Assembly (NCBI GenBank): GCA_013204185.1
Contig: JABMOI010000139.1
Coordinates: forward strand, 1-34,467
Reading direction: 5' to 3'
DNA length: 34,467 nt
From: a bacterium
GTDB taxonomy: Bacteria > Bacteroidota > Rhodothermia > Rhodothermales > UBA10348
A model generated the notes under the pieces. The model did not search any database, was not told the DNA's origin, and was given only the letters and a program-made list of their open reading frames with translations. Every line of letters starts with the position of its first letter. Positions within the stretch are counted from its first letter, which is position 1. Below, in pieces: positions 15,505-24,401 of this stretch. The position numbers and the translations under genes are program-made.

Positions 15505-16821
15505 ATGAGTGTAACGTCGGGCAGTCGGTTCATACACGCTGAATGGGCGCTGCTACCCGATGGATGGCGTCAAGCGAATTTGTTTGAAGTTGATTCGTCT
15601 GGTTGCATTCTTTCTGTTGGCTCTTCCCTGAACAAAGCTTCTGACGCACAGCTGGATGTCGTCATACCCGGAATGATTAATGTTCATTCCCACGCATTTC
15701 AGCGCAGATTGGTCGGAAGAACGCAGCGTTTCAGCAAACCGAACGACGATTTTTGGTCCTGGCGAACTCAGATGTATGCCGAAGTTGATGGCCTGACGCC
15801 GCAGGATCAACGAGTAGGAGCGCTTGAGTTGTATCGAGAAATGGTCGCCAACGGATATACCACGGTCTGCGAGTTTCAATATGCCCACGGCGCTGTAAGC
15901 CGAGACAATGCTGAGATACCCGCTCTAATGGCCGATTCCCTGATTGGGGCGAGCAAGGAGGCTGGTATCAGGCAATTGTTGCTACCCGTCCTGTATCAGC
16001 AAGCTGGAATTGGAGAGCAGCCACCAACGAAGGACCAGCGCTCGTTCGTATTGGACACGCGAGTCTATCTGGGTCTTATGGACCACTTGTTTGAGACCTA
16101 TGGAAGCGAAGCCTCCGTTTCAATTGGTTATGCTCCCCATTCGCTTCGTGCTGTTGGATACGACGCACTGTCTGACTTGATAGACCACAGACAAGACAAC
16201 AGTCCCGATTCCCCTCTGCATATCCATGTCTCAGAACAAGTTAGGGAAGTAAACGAATGCATCTTGGGAACGGGTAAAAGGCCGATAGAATGGCTTTATC
16301 AAAACTTCAGCCCCAATTCCTCGTGGGTGTTCATACACTCAACTCATGCCTCGCGGGATGAGCTCAACATGATTATCAAGTCCGGTGCCACGGTTGGTTT
16401 ATGCCCGAGCACAGAAGGCGACCTGGGAGACGGAGCATTTCCCTTAGCGGAGTTTATTCAGTCTAAAGGCACGTTTGGCATTGGGACAGACAGTAACGTC
16501 ATTGTTTCGCCTGTCGATGAACTGCGTTTTATTGACTATCAAGCCCGCATTCGAGCCCGGAAAAGAAATGCATTCGCATTCGACGGCCTCATAGGATCTG
16601 GCACTCGGTTATATCAGAAAGCGCTAGAAGGTGGTAGAAAAGCATCTGGGCAACCTGTAGGACGCTTAGAATCCGGTTCTTTCTTTGATCTGGTTGAATT
16701 GACAACAGACCACCCACTCACGGCAGACCGTTCGCCAGATGAAGTACTGAACGCCTATGTCTATTCAGGAGGCAAAGACGTAATTAAAAGCGTCTGGATG
16801 GGCGGAAAACCCGTCGGTTAA
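15505..16821 (+). CDS. hutF: Formimidoylglutamate deiminase (HutF)
   Basis: A zinc amidohydrolase that converts N-formimidoyl-L-glutamate to N-formyl-L-glutamate and ammonia in the HutF/HutG branch of histidine degradation. The 438-residue length fits. The metal-binding HSHAFQR (H61, H63) comes after VIPGMINV. The family-typical substrate-site stretch is HIHVSEQVREVNECILGTG followed by KRPIEWL. FIHSTHAS, GLCPSTEGDLGDGAFPL and GIGTDSNVIVSPVDELR supply the remaining metal and substrate residues. HutF and related guanine or s-triazine deaminases share the fold, but the EVNEC and EGDLGDG signatures favour HutF. None of hutH, hutU or hutG is in the window, so the rest of the pathway must be elsewhere. 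It lies 11 bp after moxR and is probably read through from it. Confidence 0.9.
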   Translation: MSVTSGSRFIHAEWALLPDGWRQANLFEVDSSGCILSVGSSLNKASDAQLDVVIPGMINVHSHAFQRRLVGRTQRFSKPNDDFWSWRTQMYAEVDGLTPQDQRVGALELYREMVANGYTTVCEFQYAHGAVSRDNAEIPALMADSLIGASKEAGIRQLLLPVLYQQAGIGEQPPTKDQRSFVLDTRVYLGLMDHLFETYGSEASVSIGYAPHSLRAVGYDALSDLIDHRQDNSPDSPLHIHVSEQVREVNECILGTGKRPIEWLYQNFSPNSSWVFIHSTHASRDELNMIIKSGATVGLCPSTEGDLGDGAFPLAEFIQSKGTFGIGTDSNVIVSPVDELRFIDYQARIRARKRNAFAFDGLIGSGTRLYQKALEGGRKASGQPVGRLESGSFFDLVELTTDHPLTADRSPDEVLNAYVYSGGKDVIKSVWMGGKPVG

Positions 16822-16833
16822 GCAGGTATATTC

Positions 16834-17886
16834 TTAGTCGACCGATCCATTCATAAGTCGGGCAAATCGCCTTGTAGATTCGAGGTTTTCGAAAACGATT
16901 TTGATGGTTGATGTCAGGGGGACTGCCAGTACCATTCCCCAAACACCCCAAAGCCAACCCCAGAAAATCAGCGAGACGAGAATAAGCAAAGGACTCAAGT
17001 TGAGGGAATACCCCATAATGCGGGGTTCGATCACGTTTCCCATAATCATTTGAATTCCTCCTAGACCTAGAATCACGAGGAGGGGCACAGTAGCTGTTTC
17101 AAATTGCAAAAGGGTCAAACCAAACGGAAACAAGACGGCAACCGTGCTACCCACGTTCGGAATGTAATTCAATACGAATGCGATAAAGCCAAATACTAGG
17201 GGGAAATCGACACCTAATAGTAGCAAGGCGAGCCAAGTGAGAAAGCCTGTGGACAGACTTACCAGTGTTTTCGTCACCAAATACTGACGCACTTGGGAAT
17301 CAACAATCTTGATGACCGAGGCTAATTTCGAAGAGACATCTTCCGGAAACGAAAGACGGACCTTCTTTCCGAGGTCCCCGCTCCCTGCGAGAATGAAGAG
17401 CATAAATAGCACAACCATGAACGTGGTGGCAACAAAGCTCAAGAATGATCCAAGACCGGTGGTTAATGCAGACGTTACCGAATTCAGATCAATGGCATCA
17501 CTCCATTGAAAATCTGAAGTCTGCAAATTAAACCGTTCTGCACCCACCATGAGGGATGCCTCGATTTGGTCGGCAATAACGGCTATCTTGGCTTCGTACT
17601 TTGGAAGTTCTCTTACAAAAGTATCCGCGCTCGCAAATAAAACCCAACCCATTAAGAACAATACGCATAAGAATAGTAGAAGAACTCCAAACAGCGCTAT
17701 TACCATAGGAATACGTTTTTCGCGCAGTCCTAGGATGATGGGTTTAAAAATAATAGACAGCAACATTGCTATCACAAACGGCATTAAAACTGTTTGCAAT
17801 TCCAAGAGCATAACGCCCGTTACAAAAACGGCTATTATGCCCAGGAAGAAGTTTACCAGATTGCTATTTGAGGCATCTTGCACCAT
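16834..17886 (-). CDS. AI-2E family permease (UPF0118)
   Basis: An integral inner-membrane protein of the AI-2E/PerM family, whose members are described as exporters of autoinducer-2 or as Na+/H+ antiporters. The true substrate cannot be read from sequence. The 350-residue protein has about eight hydrophobic segments: a pair near 10-50, one near 60-90, several at about 150-180 and 215-300, and one near 310-330. The C-terminal signature NYIPNVGSTVAVLFPFGL followed by MGNVIEPRIMGYSLNLSPLLIL is characteristic. It starts at the ATG at 17884-17886, only 9 bp from the divergent M23 gene. It ends 12 bp from hutF, tail-to-tail. Confidence 0.9.
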   Translation of the reverse strand: MVQDASNSNLVNFFLGIIAVFVTGVMLLELQTVLMPFVIAMLLSIIFKPIILGLREKRIPMVIALFGVLLLFLCVLFLMGWVLFASADTFVRELPKYEAKIAVIADQIEASLMVGAERFNLQTSDFQWSDAIDLNSVTSALTTGLGSFLSFVATTFMVVLFMLFILAGSGDLGKKVRLSFPEDVSSKLASVIKIVDSQVRQYLVTKTLVSLSTGFLTWLALLLLGVDFPLVFGFIAFVLNYIPNVGSTVAVLFPFGLTLLQFETATVPLLVILGLGGIQMIMGNVIEPRIMGYSLNLSPLLILVSLIFWGWLWGVWGMVLAVPLTSTIKIVFENLESTRRFARLMNGSVD

Positions 17887-17895
17887 AAGCTTACT

Positions 17896-19656
17896 ATGAA
17901 TATCAGATCGTTTTTCGTTGGTATCGCTGCACTCGTTCTATTAGGTAGTGCCAATCCGGATCCGTATCCAGACAATTATTTTCGCTCCCCATTGGGAATT
18001 CCACTGTATTTAGCAGGCGGATTTGCTGAGATGCGCAGTAATCACTTCCACGGTGGACTGGATATTAAAATTCAAGGCCAAACTGGATACCGCGTTTACG
18101 GCGCCGCAGACGGGTGGATATCACGTATTTCTATCTCTGCGTCAGGATACGGAAATGCCCTCTATGTATCACATCCAAATGGGTACATGACGGTATATGG
18201 TCATTTGGACAGCTTTCGTGGTGATGTAAAGGATTTCATGAAGAAGCTTCAGTATGAAAAACAGTCCTTCGCCGTAGAATACTTCCCCTCAAAAGGCGAA
18301 TTCCCCGTAGTTCAGGGAGAAGAAATAGCGCTGTCAGGAAATTCAGGTGGGTCTTCTGGTCCTCACTTGCATTTTGAGATCAGGGACGAACGAACGGGGT
18401 TCCCTGTGAATCCTTTAAAGTGGGGATTCGACATAAAAGATGAAACCGTTCCTCGCATTTTCAGAGTCAAAGTGTATGCATTGGACGATAATTCCGTAGT
18501 GAGATTACATGATAAAAAATCGGGGGGATGGGTAACGGTAAAAGGTGGTGATTCCGCGACAATAGATGTAACCAGGGAAGGTTCAACCAACGTTTTCTCT
18601 AGAATTGACCGGATTGAAGCCGCCGGGGAAATCGCTTTTTCTGTGCAAAGTCACGACTATCACGAAGGGTCAACCAACAGGCTTGGGCTTTACACCATCC
18701 AGCTGACTAATAACGGAAAGCCCTTATTTAAGTCCTCCATGGATCAGTTTTCGTTTGATCAAACGCGGTACCTCAATGCACATGTCGATTACGCGGAGTT
18801 TCGCAGAACGGGTCGCTGGTTTCAGCGAAGCTACGTTCTGCCGGGAAACAAACTTCCGCTGTATCAGGCTGTGAATCGCGGCGTTCTTGCCGTTCGAAAC
18901 CAAGAAAAGCATTCGATGCAGTACGAGGTCACGGATGCGTATGGTAACAATGCGTCACTTCAGTTTTCTGTTACAGGCATAGAGCCCCCTTCAACCATTG
19001 TCTCGGCCTCTTCTCGGACTCTTCCTTATTTCGATTTATCGCCGGAGGAGTCCTTTTCCTTTCGTGCTGAAGGATTTGCACTCAACTTGCCTGCAGGCGC
19101 AGTCTACGACGTGGATCATTTTTCGTACAAGTCAGAAGCATCAACGGCCCAGAATCTGTATTCGGACATCCACGTAGTCCACAAAAGTAATGTCCCACTG
19201 CATTCATGGGCGCCAATGGAAATTGTGCCGACCCGGTTGCCAGCAGAGCTTCGCGATAAAGCCGGTATTGTTCGTGTAAGTTCGAACGGCTCCATTTCAT
19301 GGATGGGCGGCGCGTATGAGCGAGGTGTTGTAAAAACGAACATCCGTGGTTTCGATCGCTTTGCTGTTGGGGTAGACACAGACAAACCCACGATCCGATC
19401 TTTGAATATGAAAGCCAATCAAAACATGACCCATACGAGTCAAATCAGATTGCGCATTGCAGATGGACTTAGCGGAATTTCCTCGTATAATGGCCGAATT
19501 GACGGCAAATGGGTGTTATTTGAGTACGACTCCAAAAACGCGCTCATCTATTACACGTTTGATGGCGGAATTGCCTCAGGAGCTCACATTCTTGAAGTCG
19601 AAGTCATCGACCAAAAGAATAACAAAGCCACGCTGAGTCTACCATTTACTAGATAG
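17896..19656 (+). CDS. M23-family (LytM) metallopeptidase, exported
   Basis: A likely peptidoglycan endopeptidase or a scaffold acting in cell-wall remodelling outside the inner membrane. From the ATG at 17896 it has 586 residues with an N-terminal signal (MNIRSFFVGIAALVLLGSAN). The catalytic domain occupies about 35-175. Zinc ligands are in H52-GGL-D56, and the second metal motif is SSGPHLHFEIRD with H157-L-H159, so the zinc site looks complete. Residues 180-586 are an all-beta-looking extension (possibly several Ig-like domains) of unknown role. An in-frame TTG at 17878 was rejected as start. Its 3' end overlaps the convergent thrC by 18 bp. Confidence 0.88.
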   Translation: MNIRSFFVGIAALVLLGSANPDPYPDNYFRSPLGIPLYLAGGFAEMRSNHFHGGLDIKIQGQTGYRVYGAADGWISRISISASGYGNALYVSHPNGYMTVYGHLDSFRGDVKDFMKKLQYEKQSFAVEYFPSKGEFPVVQGEEIALSGNSGGSSGPHLHFEIRDERTGFPVNPLKWGFDIKDETVPRIFRVKVYALDDNSVVRLHDKKSGGWVTVKGGDSATIDVTREGSTNVFSRIDRIEAAGEIAFSVQSHDYHEGSTNRLGLYTIQLTNNGKPLFKSSMDQFSFDQTRYLNAHVDYAEFRRTGRWFQRSYVLPGNKLPLYQAVNRGVLAVRNQEKHSMQYEVTDAYGNNASLQFSVTGIEPPSTIVSASSRTLPYFDLSPEESFSFRAEGFALNLPAGAVYDVDHFSYKSEASTAQNLYSDIHVVHKSNVPLHSWAPMEIVPTRLPAELRDKAGIVRVSSNGSISWMGGAYERGVVKTNIRGFDRFAVGVDTDKPTIRSLNMKANQNMTHTSQIRLRIADGLSGISSYNGRIDGKWVLFEYDSKNALIYYTFDGGIASGAHILEVEVIDQKNNKATLSLPFTR

Positions 19657-20940
19657 GATCAGCTCGGCGAGTTGCGCTTGCTCAGGATCTAAGTCAATGA
19701 CATTGACTGGCTTCGAATCTAACGCTGAAAGCTGGCTGGGTTCAGGAAGCGCCTTCCCGATCTCTTTTTCTACTATTTCCGGAAACTTTGCTGGGTGAGC
19801 TGTGGAAAGGACAACGATAGGTCCTTTTGCGTGCAGCATACTGCGAGCTTCTTTAGCGGCTACCAATCCAACGGCCGTGTGCGGATCTGCGATATAGCCG
19901 CTTGATTTGTAGACTTCTGAGATACTGGCCCTCGTTTCAGCATCTGAAATAGATAGCCCCGAAACCAACGCTTTCAACGTTTCATACTTCAGCAGAGAGG
20001 TCAAGCGTTCAAAATTTGAAGGGGCTCCGACATCCATTGCGTTTGAAACCGTGCGCTTTGAATCCTTGAAGTGGCTATCAGGATTGTTCAAATACCGTGG
20101 GAAAAAGTCGTTGTCGTTGTGGGCCGCCACAAAATGCGCGACAGGCATTCCAGAAAGATGAGCTATTAATCCAGCCGTTAGGTTTCCCAAATTCCCAGAA
20201 GGGACAACGAAATTGCATCGTTCGCTCATTAGGAGTCGAGTAGCCCAGACGTAATAGAGCATCTGAGGAATTAACCGTCCGATATTGATCGAATTGGCTG
20301 TCGAAAGATGCTCATTCGAGAGTTTAGGATCAGAGAATGACCCCTTCACCATCCGTTGGCAATCATCGAATGTACCTGCAACTCTAACGGAGACAACACC
20401 CGGGCGTTTCGAAATGAGCTGTTTCTCTTGGACCTTACTCACCTGATCCTTTGGATAGAGCAAAACAACCCGGACACCTTCAATCCCGGACAGTCCATCT
20501 GCAACCGCGCTTCCCGTATCTCCAGAAGTGGCAACTAATATGGTAACAGGGGTTTGGGTCTCACGGATTCTTTCCCCCAGCAAAAACGCCATGCTACGGG
20601 CGCCGAAATCTTTAAACGAGAGCGTAGGACCGTGATAAAGCTCTAAAACATGCGTATTCGAATCCCCAAGGGACACAAGCGGTACCGGGAAGTCGAGCGC
20701 AGATTGTACCCACGTTGAAACCTGATCAATCGAGATGGAGCCTGAAAGCCATTGGTTCAAATAGGCTTCAGCGCACTCTTGAAAGGATGTTGATGGAAGT
20801 GAGTGCCACGCAATAGACGGCATGGTTTCTGGCAAAAACAGACCGCCGTCTGGCGCCAATCCTTTTTCAACGGCTTCAAGAAGGCTGTAGCCCACCTGGT
20901 TCTTGTCACGCGTACTTCGAAATTGAACTGCCTGGTTCAT
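19639..20940 (-). CDS. thrC: Threonine synthase
   Basis: PLP-dependent synthase making L-threonine from O-phospho-L-homoserine, the last step of threonine synthesis. The 433-residue protein has the N-terminal signature DGGLFLPETMP and the PLP lysine in HGPTLSFKDFGAR (Lys110). VATSGDTGSAVADGLSG is the phosphate-binding region, and FVVPSGNLGNLTAGLIAHL is also typical. It starts 4 bp after thrB, which makes its substrate, so the pair is functionally coupled. Its last 18 bp overlap the 3' end of the convergent M23 peptidase gene, so neither gene has room for its own terminator there. Confidence 0.96.
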   Translation of the reverse strand: MNQAVQFRSTRDKNQVGYSLLEAVEKGLAPDGGLFLPETMPSIAWHSLPSTSFQECAEAYLNQWLSGSISIDQVSTWVQSALDFPVPLVSLGDSNTHVLELYHGPTLSFKDFGARSMAFLLGERIRETQTPVTILVATSGDTGSAVADGLSGIEGVRVVLLYPKDQVSKVQEKQLISKRPGVVSVRVAGTFDDCQRMVKGSFSDPKLSNEHLSTANSINIGRLIPQMLYYVWATRLLMSERCNFVVPSGNLGNLTAGLIAHLSGMPVAHFVAAHNDNDFFPRYLNNPDSHFKDSKRTVSNAMDVGAPSNFERLTSLLKYETLKALVSGLSISDAETRASISEVYKSSGYIADPHTAVGLVAAKEARSMLHAKGPIVVLSTAHPAKFPEIVEKEIGKALPEPSQLSALDSKPVNVIDLDPEQAQLAELILSSKW

Positions 20941-20944
20941 TAAG

Positions 20945-21886
20945 TCAATCCGTTTTTGTGGCTCCAGTTTGGTTGACCGAATCAGACCGAATCAAACTTT
21001 TAATACCATGTTTTGAGCATGCTAACTGCATTCTTGTCGCTACATCCGATGCAATCTGGGCAGAGTCACAAACGGCGAACATGGCAGGACCAGACCCCGA
21101 TAATGCACAGCCTTTTGCTCCGCCTGAAAGAGCTGCCATTTTAATATCGTGGTAAGGGGCCAGCAACGTTGCTCGAATAGGCTCCACAATTTCATCCGAC
21201 ATCACAAGGTGTCCAATGCGTGAAACATCTTCCGAGTGGATCGCATCGACCAATTGACCAAGCCGGGAAGCCCACACAGACGCAACGTGAAGATCCACGT
21301 GGTGTGGTAATATAGATCGGGCTTGATGAGTCAATACCTCAATAGAAGGCAATATTACCGCCAAATGGAGATTGCCGGGTACCGCGATACGCCTGAATAC
21401 TAATGGATTCCCTGGTTCCACCAACACAATGCCTCCCATGAGGGATGGAATGACATTGTCCCCGTGTTTTGCGCCCGAAACCACAGATTCGCCAGCCAAA
21501 CAAGAATCGATCAGGTCGTGTTTGGCCAGCCTTCCGCCCAAGGCAAGGTTCATGGCTAGTGCGCCTGCGACTGCGCTCGCGGCGCTGCTTCCGAGCCCGC
21601 TACCGGCATGAATTCCTTTGTGGATTTCGATATGGGCGCCACCTTCATACCCAGACACCTCAGCCACATGCATAACGGAAACAGAAGCGGTGTTAGCTTT
21701 GGGATTCGTTGGGCCGCTCCATGCGCCGGCAGGATTGAAGGTAACCTGATAGTCGGGGGCATCCGTTAGCTTCACGCGGACCGTGTCGTGCCAACCATGC
21801 AAAGCGAGCCCCAAACAATCAAAGCCGGGACCCAAATTAGAGATTGATGCGGGTGCTTTGGCAGAGAATACCGTCTTCTTATCCAC
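20945..21886 (-). CDS. thrB: Homoserine kinase
   Basis: GHMP-family kinase phosphorylating L-homoserine to O-phosphohomoserine. The 313-residue protein opens with APASISNLGPGFDCLGLAL. The ATP-binding GHMP motif is HAGSGLGSSAASAVAG, and ALSGSGPAMFAVCD near the C-terminus is the third GHMP motif. The start codon is GTG at 21884-21886, sharing one base with the fbp stop codon (TAGTG on the minus strand). GGAGAGGAG lies directly before it, one of the few convincing SD-like sequences in the window, and supports this start. This implies translational coupling with fbp. thrC follows 4 bp downstream. No homoserine dehydrogenase or aspartokinase gene is nearby. Confidence 0.95.
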   Translation of the reverse strand: MDKKTVFSAKAPASISNLGPGFDCLGLALHGWHDTVRVKLTDAPDYQVTFNPAGAWSGPTNPKANTASVSVMHVAEVSGYEGGAHIEIHKGIHAGSGLGSSAASAVAGALAMNLALGGRLAKHDLIDSCLAGESVVSGAKHGDNVIPSLMGGIVLVEPGNPLVFRRIAVPGNLHLAVILPSIEVLTHQARSILPHHVDLHVASVWASRLGQLVDAIHSEDVSRIGHLVMSDEIVEPIRATLLAPYHDIKMAALSGGAKGCALSGSGPAMFAVCDSAQIASDVATRMQLACSKHGIKSLIRSDSVNQTGATKTD

Positions 21887-22926
21887 TACTCCTCTCCCCT
21901 TTCTCCTGTTAAAAACTGCTCGGCTGTGCGCACCATGTCGATACTACCAATATAAACTGGGGTTCGTTGATGGAGTTTAGTTGGAATTATTTCCATGATT
22001 CGATGCGTTCCGGTCGTAGCCGCGCCGCCAGCTTGTTCTGCAATAAAAGCCAAGGGATTGGCCTCATACATCAACCGTAATTTTCCATTCGGGCTTTTGT
22101 GCGTGGCCGGATATATGTAAAGACCTCCTTTCATCAAGTTGCGATGGAAGTCTGCTACAAAAGAACCGATGTAGCGCGTACTAAGCGGCCTGCCTTCTTC
22201 TTCTTTTTCTTGCTGCATCCACTTGATGTGCTTTTTCAAACCCCGCTCAAAACTCTCATAGTTTCCCTCGTTTACCGAATACATTCCGCCATCGCGAGGC
22301 GTTCGAATATTAGGATGGGAAAGTAGAAATTCACCAATTGACGGATCGAGCGTAAAGCCATTGACGCCTTGGCCGGTTGTATAAACCAAAATGGTTGAAC
22401 TACCGTACACCACATAGCCAGCTCCAATCTGCTTGACTCCTGGCTGCAGTGCGGATTCGAGGGTGGCTTCTGTTACACCATCTGGGAGATGATAAATACT
22501 AAAGATTGTACCGACAGAAACATTCACTTCAATATTCGAGGACCCGTCCAGCGGATCTAGGAGAACAATGTATTTTCCTTCGCTGCCGCTAGCTGTTCTA
22601 ATTGGAATCGCTTCTGAGTGCTCCTCTGAACCGATGAGACAACACTCTCCCCCTCTCCTGAGGGCTCTTACAAACTCTTTATGAGCCAACGCGTCCATAA
22701 TTTGCTGGACTTCACCCTGGACGTTGATTTCACCGGTGTTTCCAAACACATCCACAATGCCAGCCCGGCGCATGTGCCAATTAACCAGCTTCGCAGCAAC
22801 ACTAATGTCTCTAAGTAGGCGAGAAAACGCTCCGGTGGAATGATCAAAAGTGCCTTGTTGTTCAATTATGAACTGTTCTAGCGTCTTAAATGCGCCAATT
22901 TCTTCACGTTTTTGATCAGCCTGCAT
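21886..22926 (-). CDS. fbp: Fructose-1,6-bisphosphatase class I
   Basis: Hydrolyses fructose 1,6-bisphosphate to fructose 6-phosphate in gluconeogenesis. The 346-residue length is typical for class I. The metal-binding signature D124-PLD-GSSN131 is intact, preceded by GSEEHSE at 99-105, another conserved acidic metal-site stretch. The C-terminal GGLYIYPATHKSPNGKLRLM and EANPLAFIAEQAGG are standard. It is the first gene of an fbp-thrB-thrC run and overlaps thrB by one base. The 157-bp gap upstream to the cysteine desulfurase should hold the promoter; I saw no convincing TAnnTTTG element in it. Confidence 0.96.
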   Translation of the reverse strand: MQADQKREEIGAFKTLEQFIIEQQGTFDHSTGAFSRLLRDISVAAKLVNWHMRRAGIVDVFGNTGEINVQGEVQQIMDALAHKEFVRALRRGGECCLIGSEEHSEAIPIRTASGSEGKYIVLLDPLDGSSNIEVNVSVGTIFSIYHLPDGVTEATLESALQPGVKQIGAGYVVYGSSTILVYTTGQGVNGFTLDPSIGEFLLSHPNIRTPRDGGMYSVNEGNYESFERGLKKHIKWMQQEKEEEGRPLSTRYIGSFVADFHRNLMKGGLYIYPATHKSPNGKLRLMYEANPLAFIAEQAGGAATTGTHRIMEIIPTKLHQRTPVYIGSIDMVRTAEQFLTGERGEE

Positions 22927-23083
22927 GGGTACCTAGCGGTCGGCGAATGTCCATAAATAGATAGTAGAATAAGATATTCCTCACCGCATATCGTTCCAAC
23001 CCTCATTCTTTCATTTCACGCAAAAGGCGGTTTGAAAACAGGGCTTTAGATTGACCAAGGAGTTCAGAGCCCAAATCGAGTTG

Positions 23084-24265
23084 TTAACCCCGTTTAGGCT
23101 CAACCGGCGCCCCCGACATACGATTGATTGTCTCTGCAATGCGGGCAACAGCCAAGTCTATTTGCTCTGGAGTCACCGCCGCATTGAGCGAAATCCGAAT
23201 AGCCCCCTTAGCCAGTTTCTCTTCCACTCCGAGTTCAATTAAAACCGAGTTTGCCTTCACTGTGCCCGAAGAGCAAGCCGACCCTGCCGAAACGTAAACT
23301 CCGCTGATATCCAAGCCGAGAATAAGCATTTCCCCATCGAGTCCGACTCCATTTTGATCGGTGCAAACCATGCTAACAATATGGGGAGCAACGGCTTCGG
23401 CCTGGGGACCATTGAATTGAATTTGTCCAGTTAGGGCTCTCGTCAAGCTAGATGTCAGTTGGTTGCGGAGGGCAGTTAACCGTTCTACTGAAGAAATGCG
23501 TTCCTCAGAAGCAAGCCGAAGCGCTTTGCAGAACCCAACGATGGAGGCTACATTTTCTGTTCCTGCTCTTCTGTCTTGCTCTTGGCTTCCACCTCGTACA
23601 AAAGGTTTATACGGAGCTCCAGCTCGAATAACCAATACACCAATCCCTTTAGGCGCACCAATTTTATGTCCAGATAGGGACACATAGTCCACGTGAGGCG
23701 TGATGGTAGCAAGATCCATGATGCCTGCCGCTTGAACAGCATCGGTATGAAACAGATAGCCTCTCGAGTGAATTACTCTACTCAGTGCTTCTATCTGGTT
23801 GACGGACCCTATTTCATTGTTCACGGTCATAATGCTGACCAAACCCGCGATTTCCTTTGAACTAAGATTAGGGGACAATGCGTCTTCCAGCTGGGCAGGA
23901 TCTATTTCACCGAAACGGTTTGCTTCCACCCATGATACCTGTCCAGCATCTTTGTGCAGCAATGGCTCCCGAACTGAATCATGTTCAATTTTACTAGAAA
24001 CGAAGTGCGAAAAGGGCTGTGAAAGCACTGTATTGTTACTTTCACTACCACCTGAGGTAAACAAAATTTCTGCTGGACCAACCCCAAGAAGCTCTGCAAC
24101 TTCCGCCCTACACTTTTCTAGGACATGTCTGGCCTGGCGGCCAGGGCCATATACCGCAGACGGATTTCCAAAGTTAGTCGTGAGAAAAGGCATCATGGCC
24201 TCCAGCACTTCCGAACGAACAGGAGTGGTCGCTGCGTAGTCTAAATAAATGGATTCAGAATGCAT
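23084..24265 (-). CDS. Cysteine desulfurase (NifS/IscS-like)
   Basis: PLP enzyme moving sulfur from L-cysteine as a persulfide to Fe-S cluster or thio-modification acceptors. The 393-residue protein starts with IYLDYAATTPVRSEVLEAM. HTDAVQAAG and the PLP-lysine motif VSLSGHK (Lys201) follow, then GGSQEQDRRAGTENV. The catalytic cysteine lies in VYVSAGSACSSGTVK (Cys331), as in NifS/IscS group I enzymes. No IscU, SufE, or MnmA-like partner is next to it, so its specific role (Fe-S assembly or tRNA thiolation) is open. It is divergent from murA across 136 bp, and both ATG starts are clear. Confidence 0.93.
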   Translation of the reverse strand: MHSESIYLDYAATTPVRSEVLEAMMPFLTTNFGNPSAVYGPGRQARHVLEKCRAEVAELLGVGPAEILFTSGGSESNNTVLSQPFSHFVSSKIEHDSVREPLLHKDAGQVSWVEANRFGEIDPAQLEDALSPNLSSKEIAGLVSIMTVNNEIGSVNQIEALSRVIHSRGYLFHTDAVQAAGIMDLATITPHVDYVSLSGHKIGAPKGIGVLVIRAGAPYKPFVRGGSQEQDRRAGTENVASIVGFCKALRLASEERISSVERLTALRNQLTSSLTRALTGQIQFNGPQAEAVAPHIVSMVCTDQNGVGLDGEMLILGLDISGVYVSAGSACSSGTVKANSVLIELGVEEKLAKGAIRISLNAAVTPEQIDLAVARIAETINRMSGAPVEPKRG

Positions 24266-24401
24266 TTGCTATGGTGGTCGTAAAAATCCGGCACTCCTTT
24301 TTCGATTTTGCCGTGCGTTTTAACCAAACGCTGGAGCGAGTTGCCTGATCCTTCCCTACTTTACGCCCAGTCTAATTTCAAATCTTTTTTCAATCAGGTA
24401 C

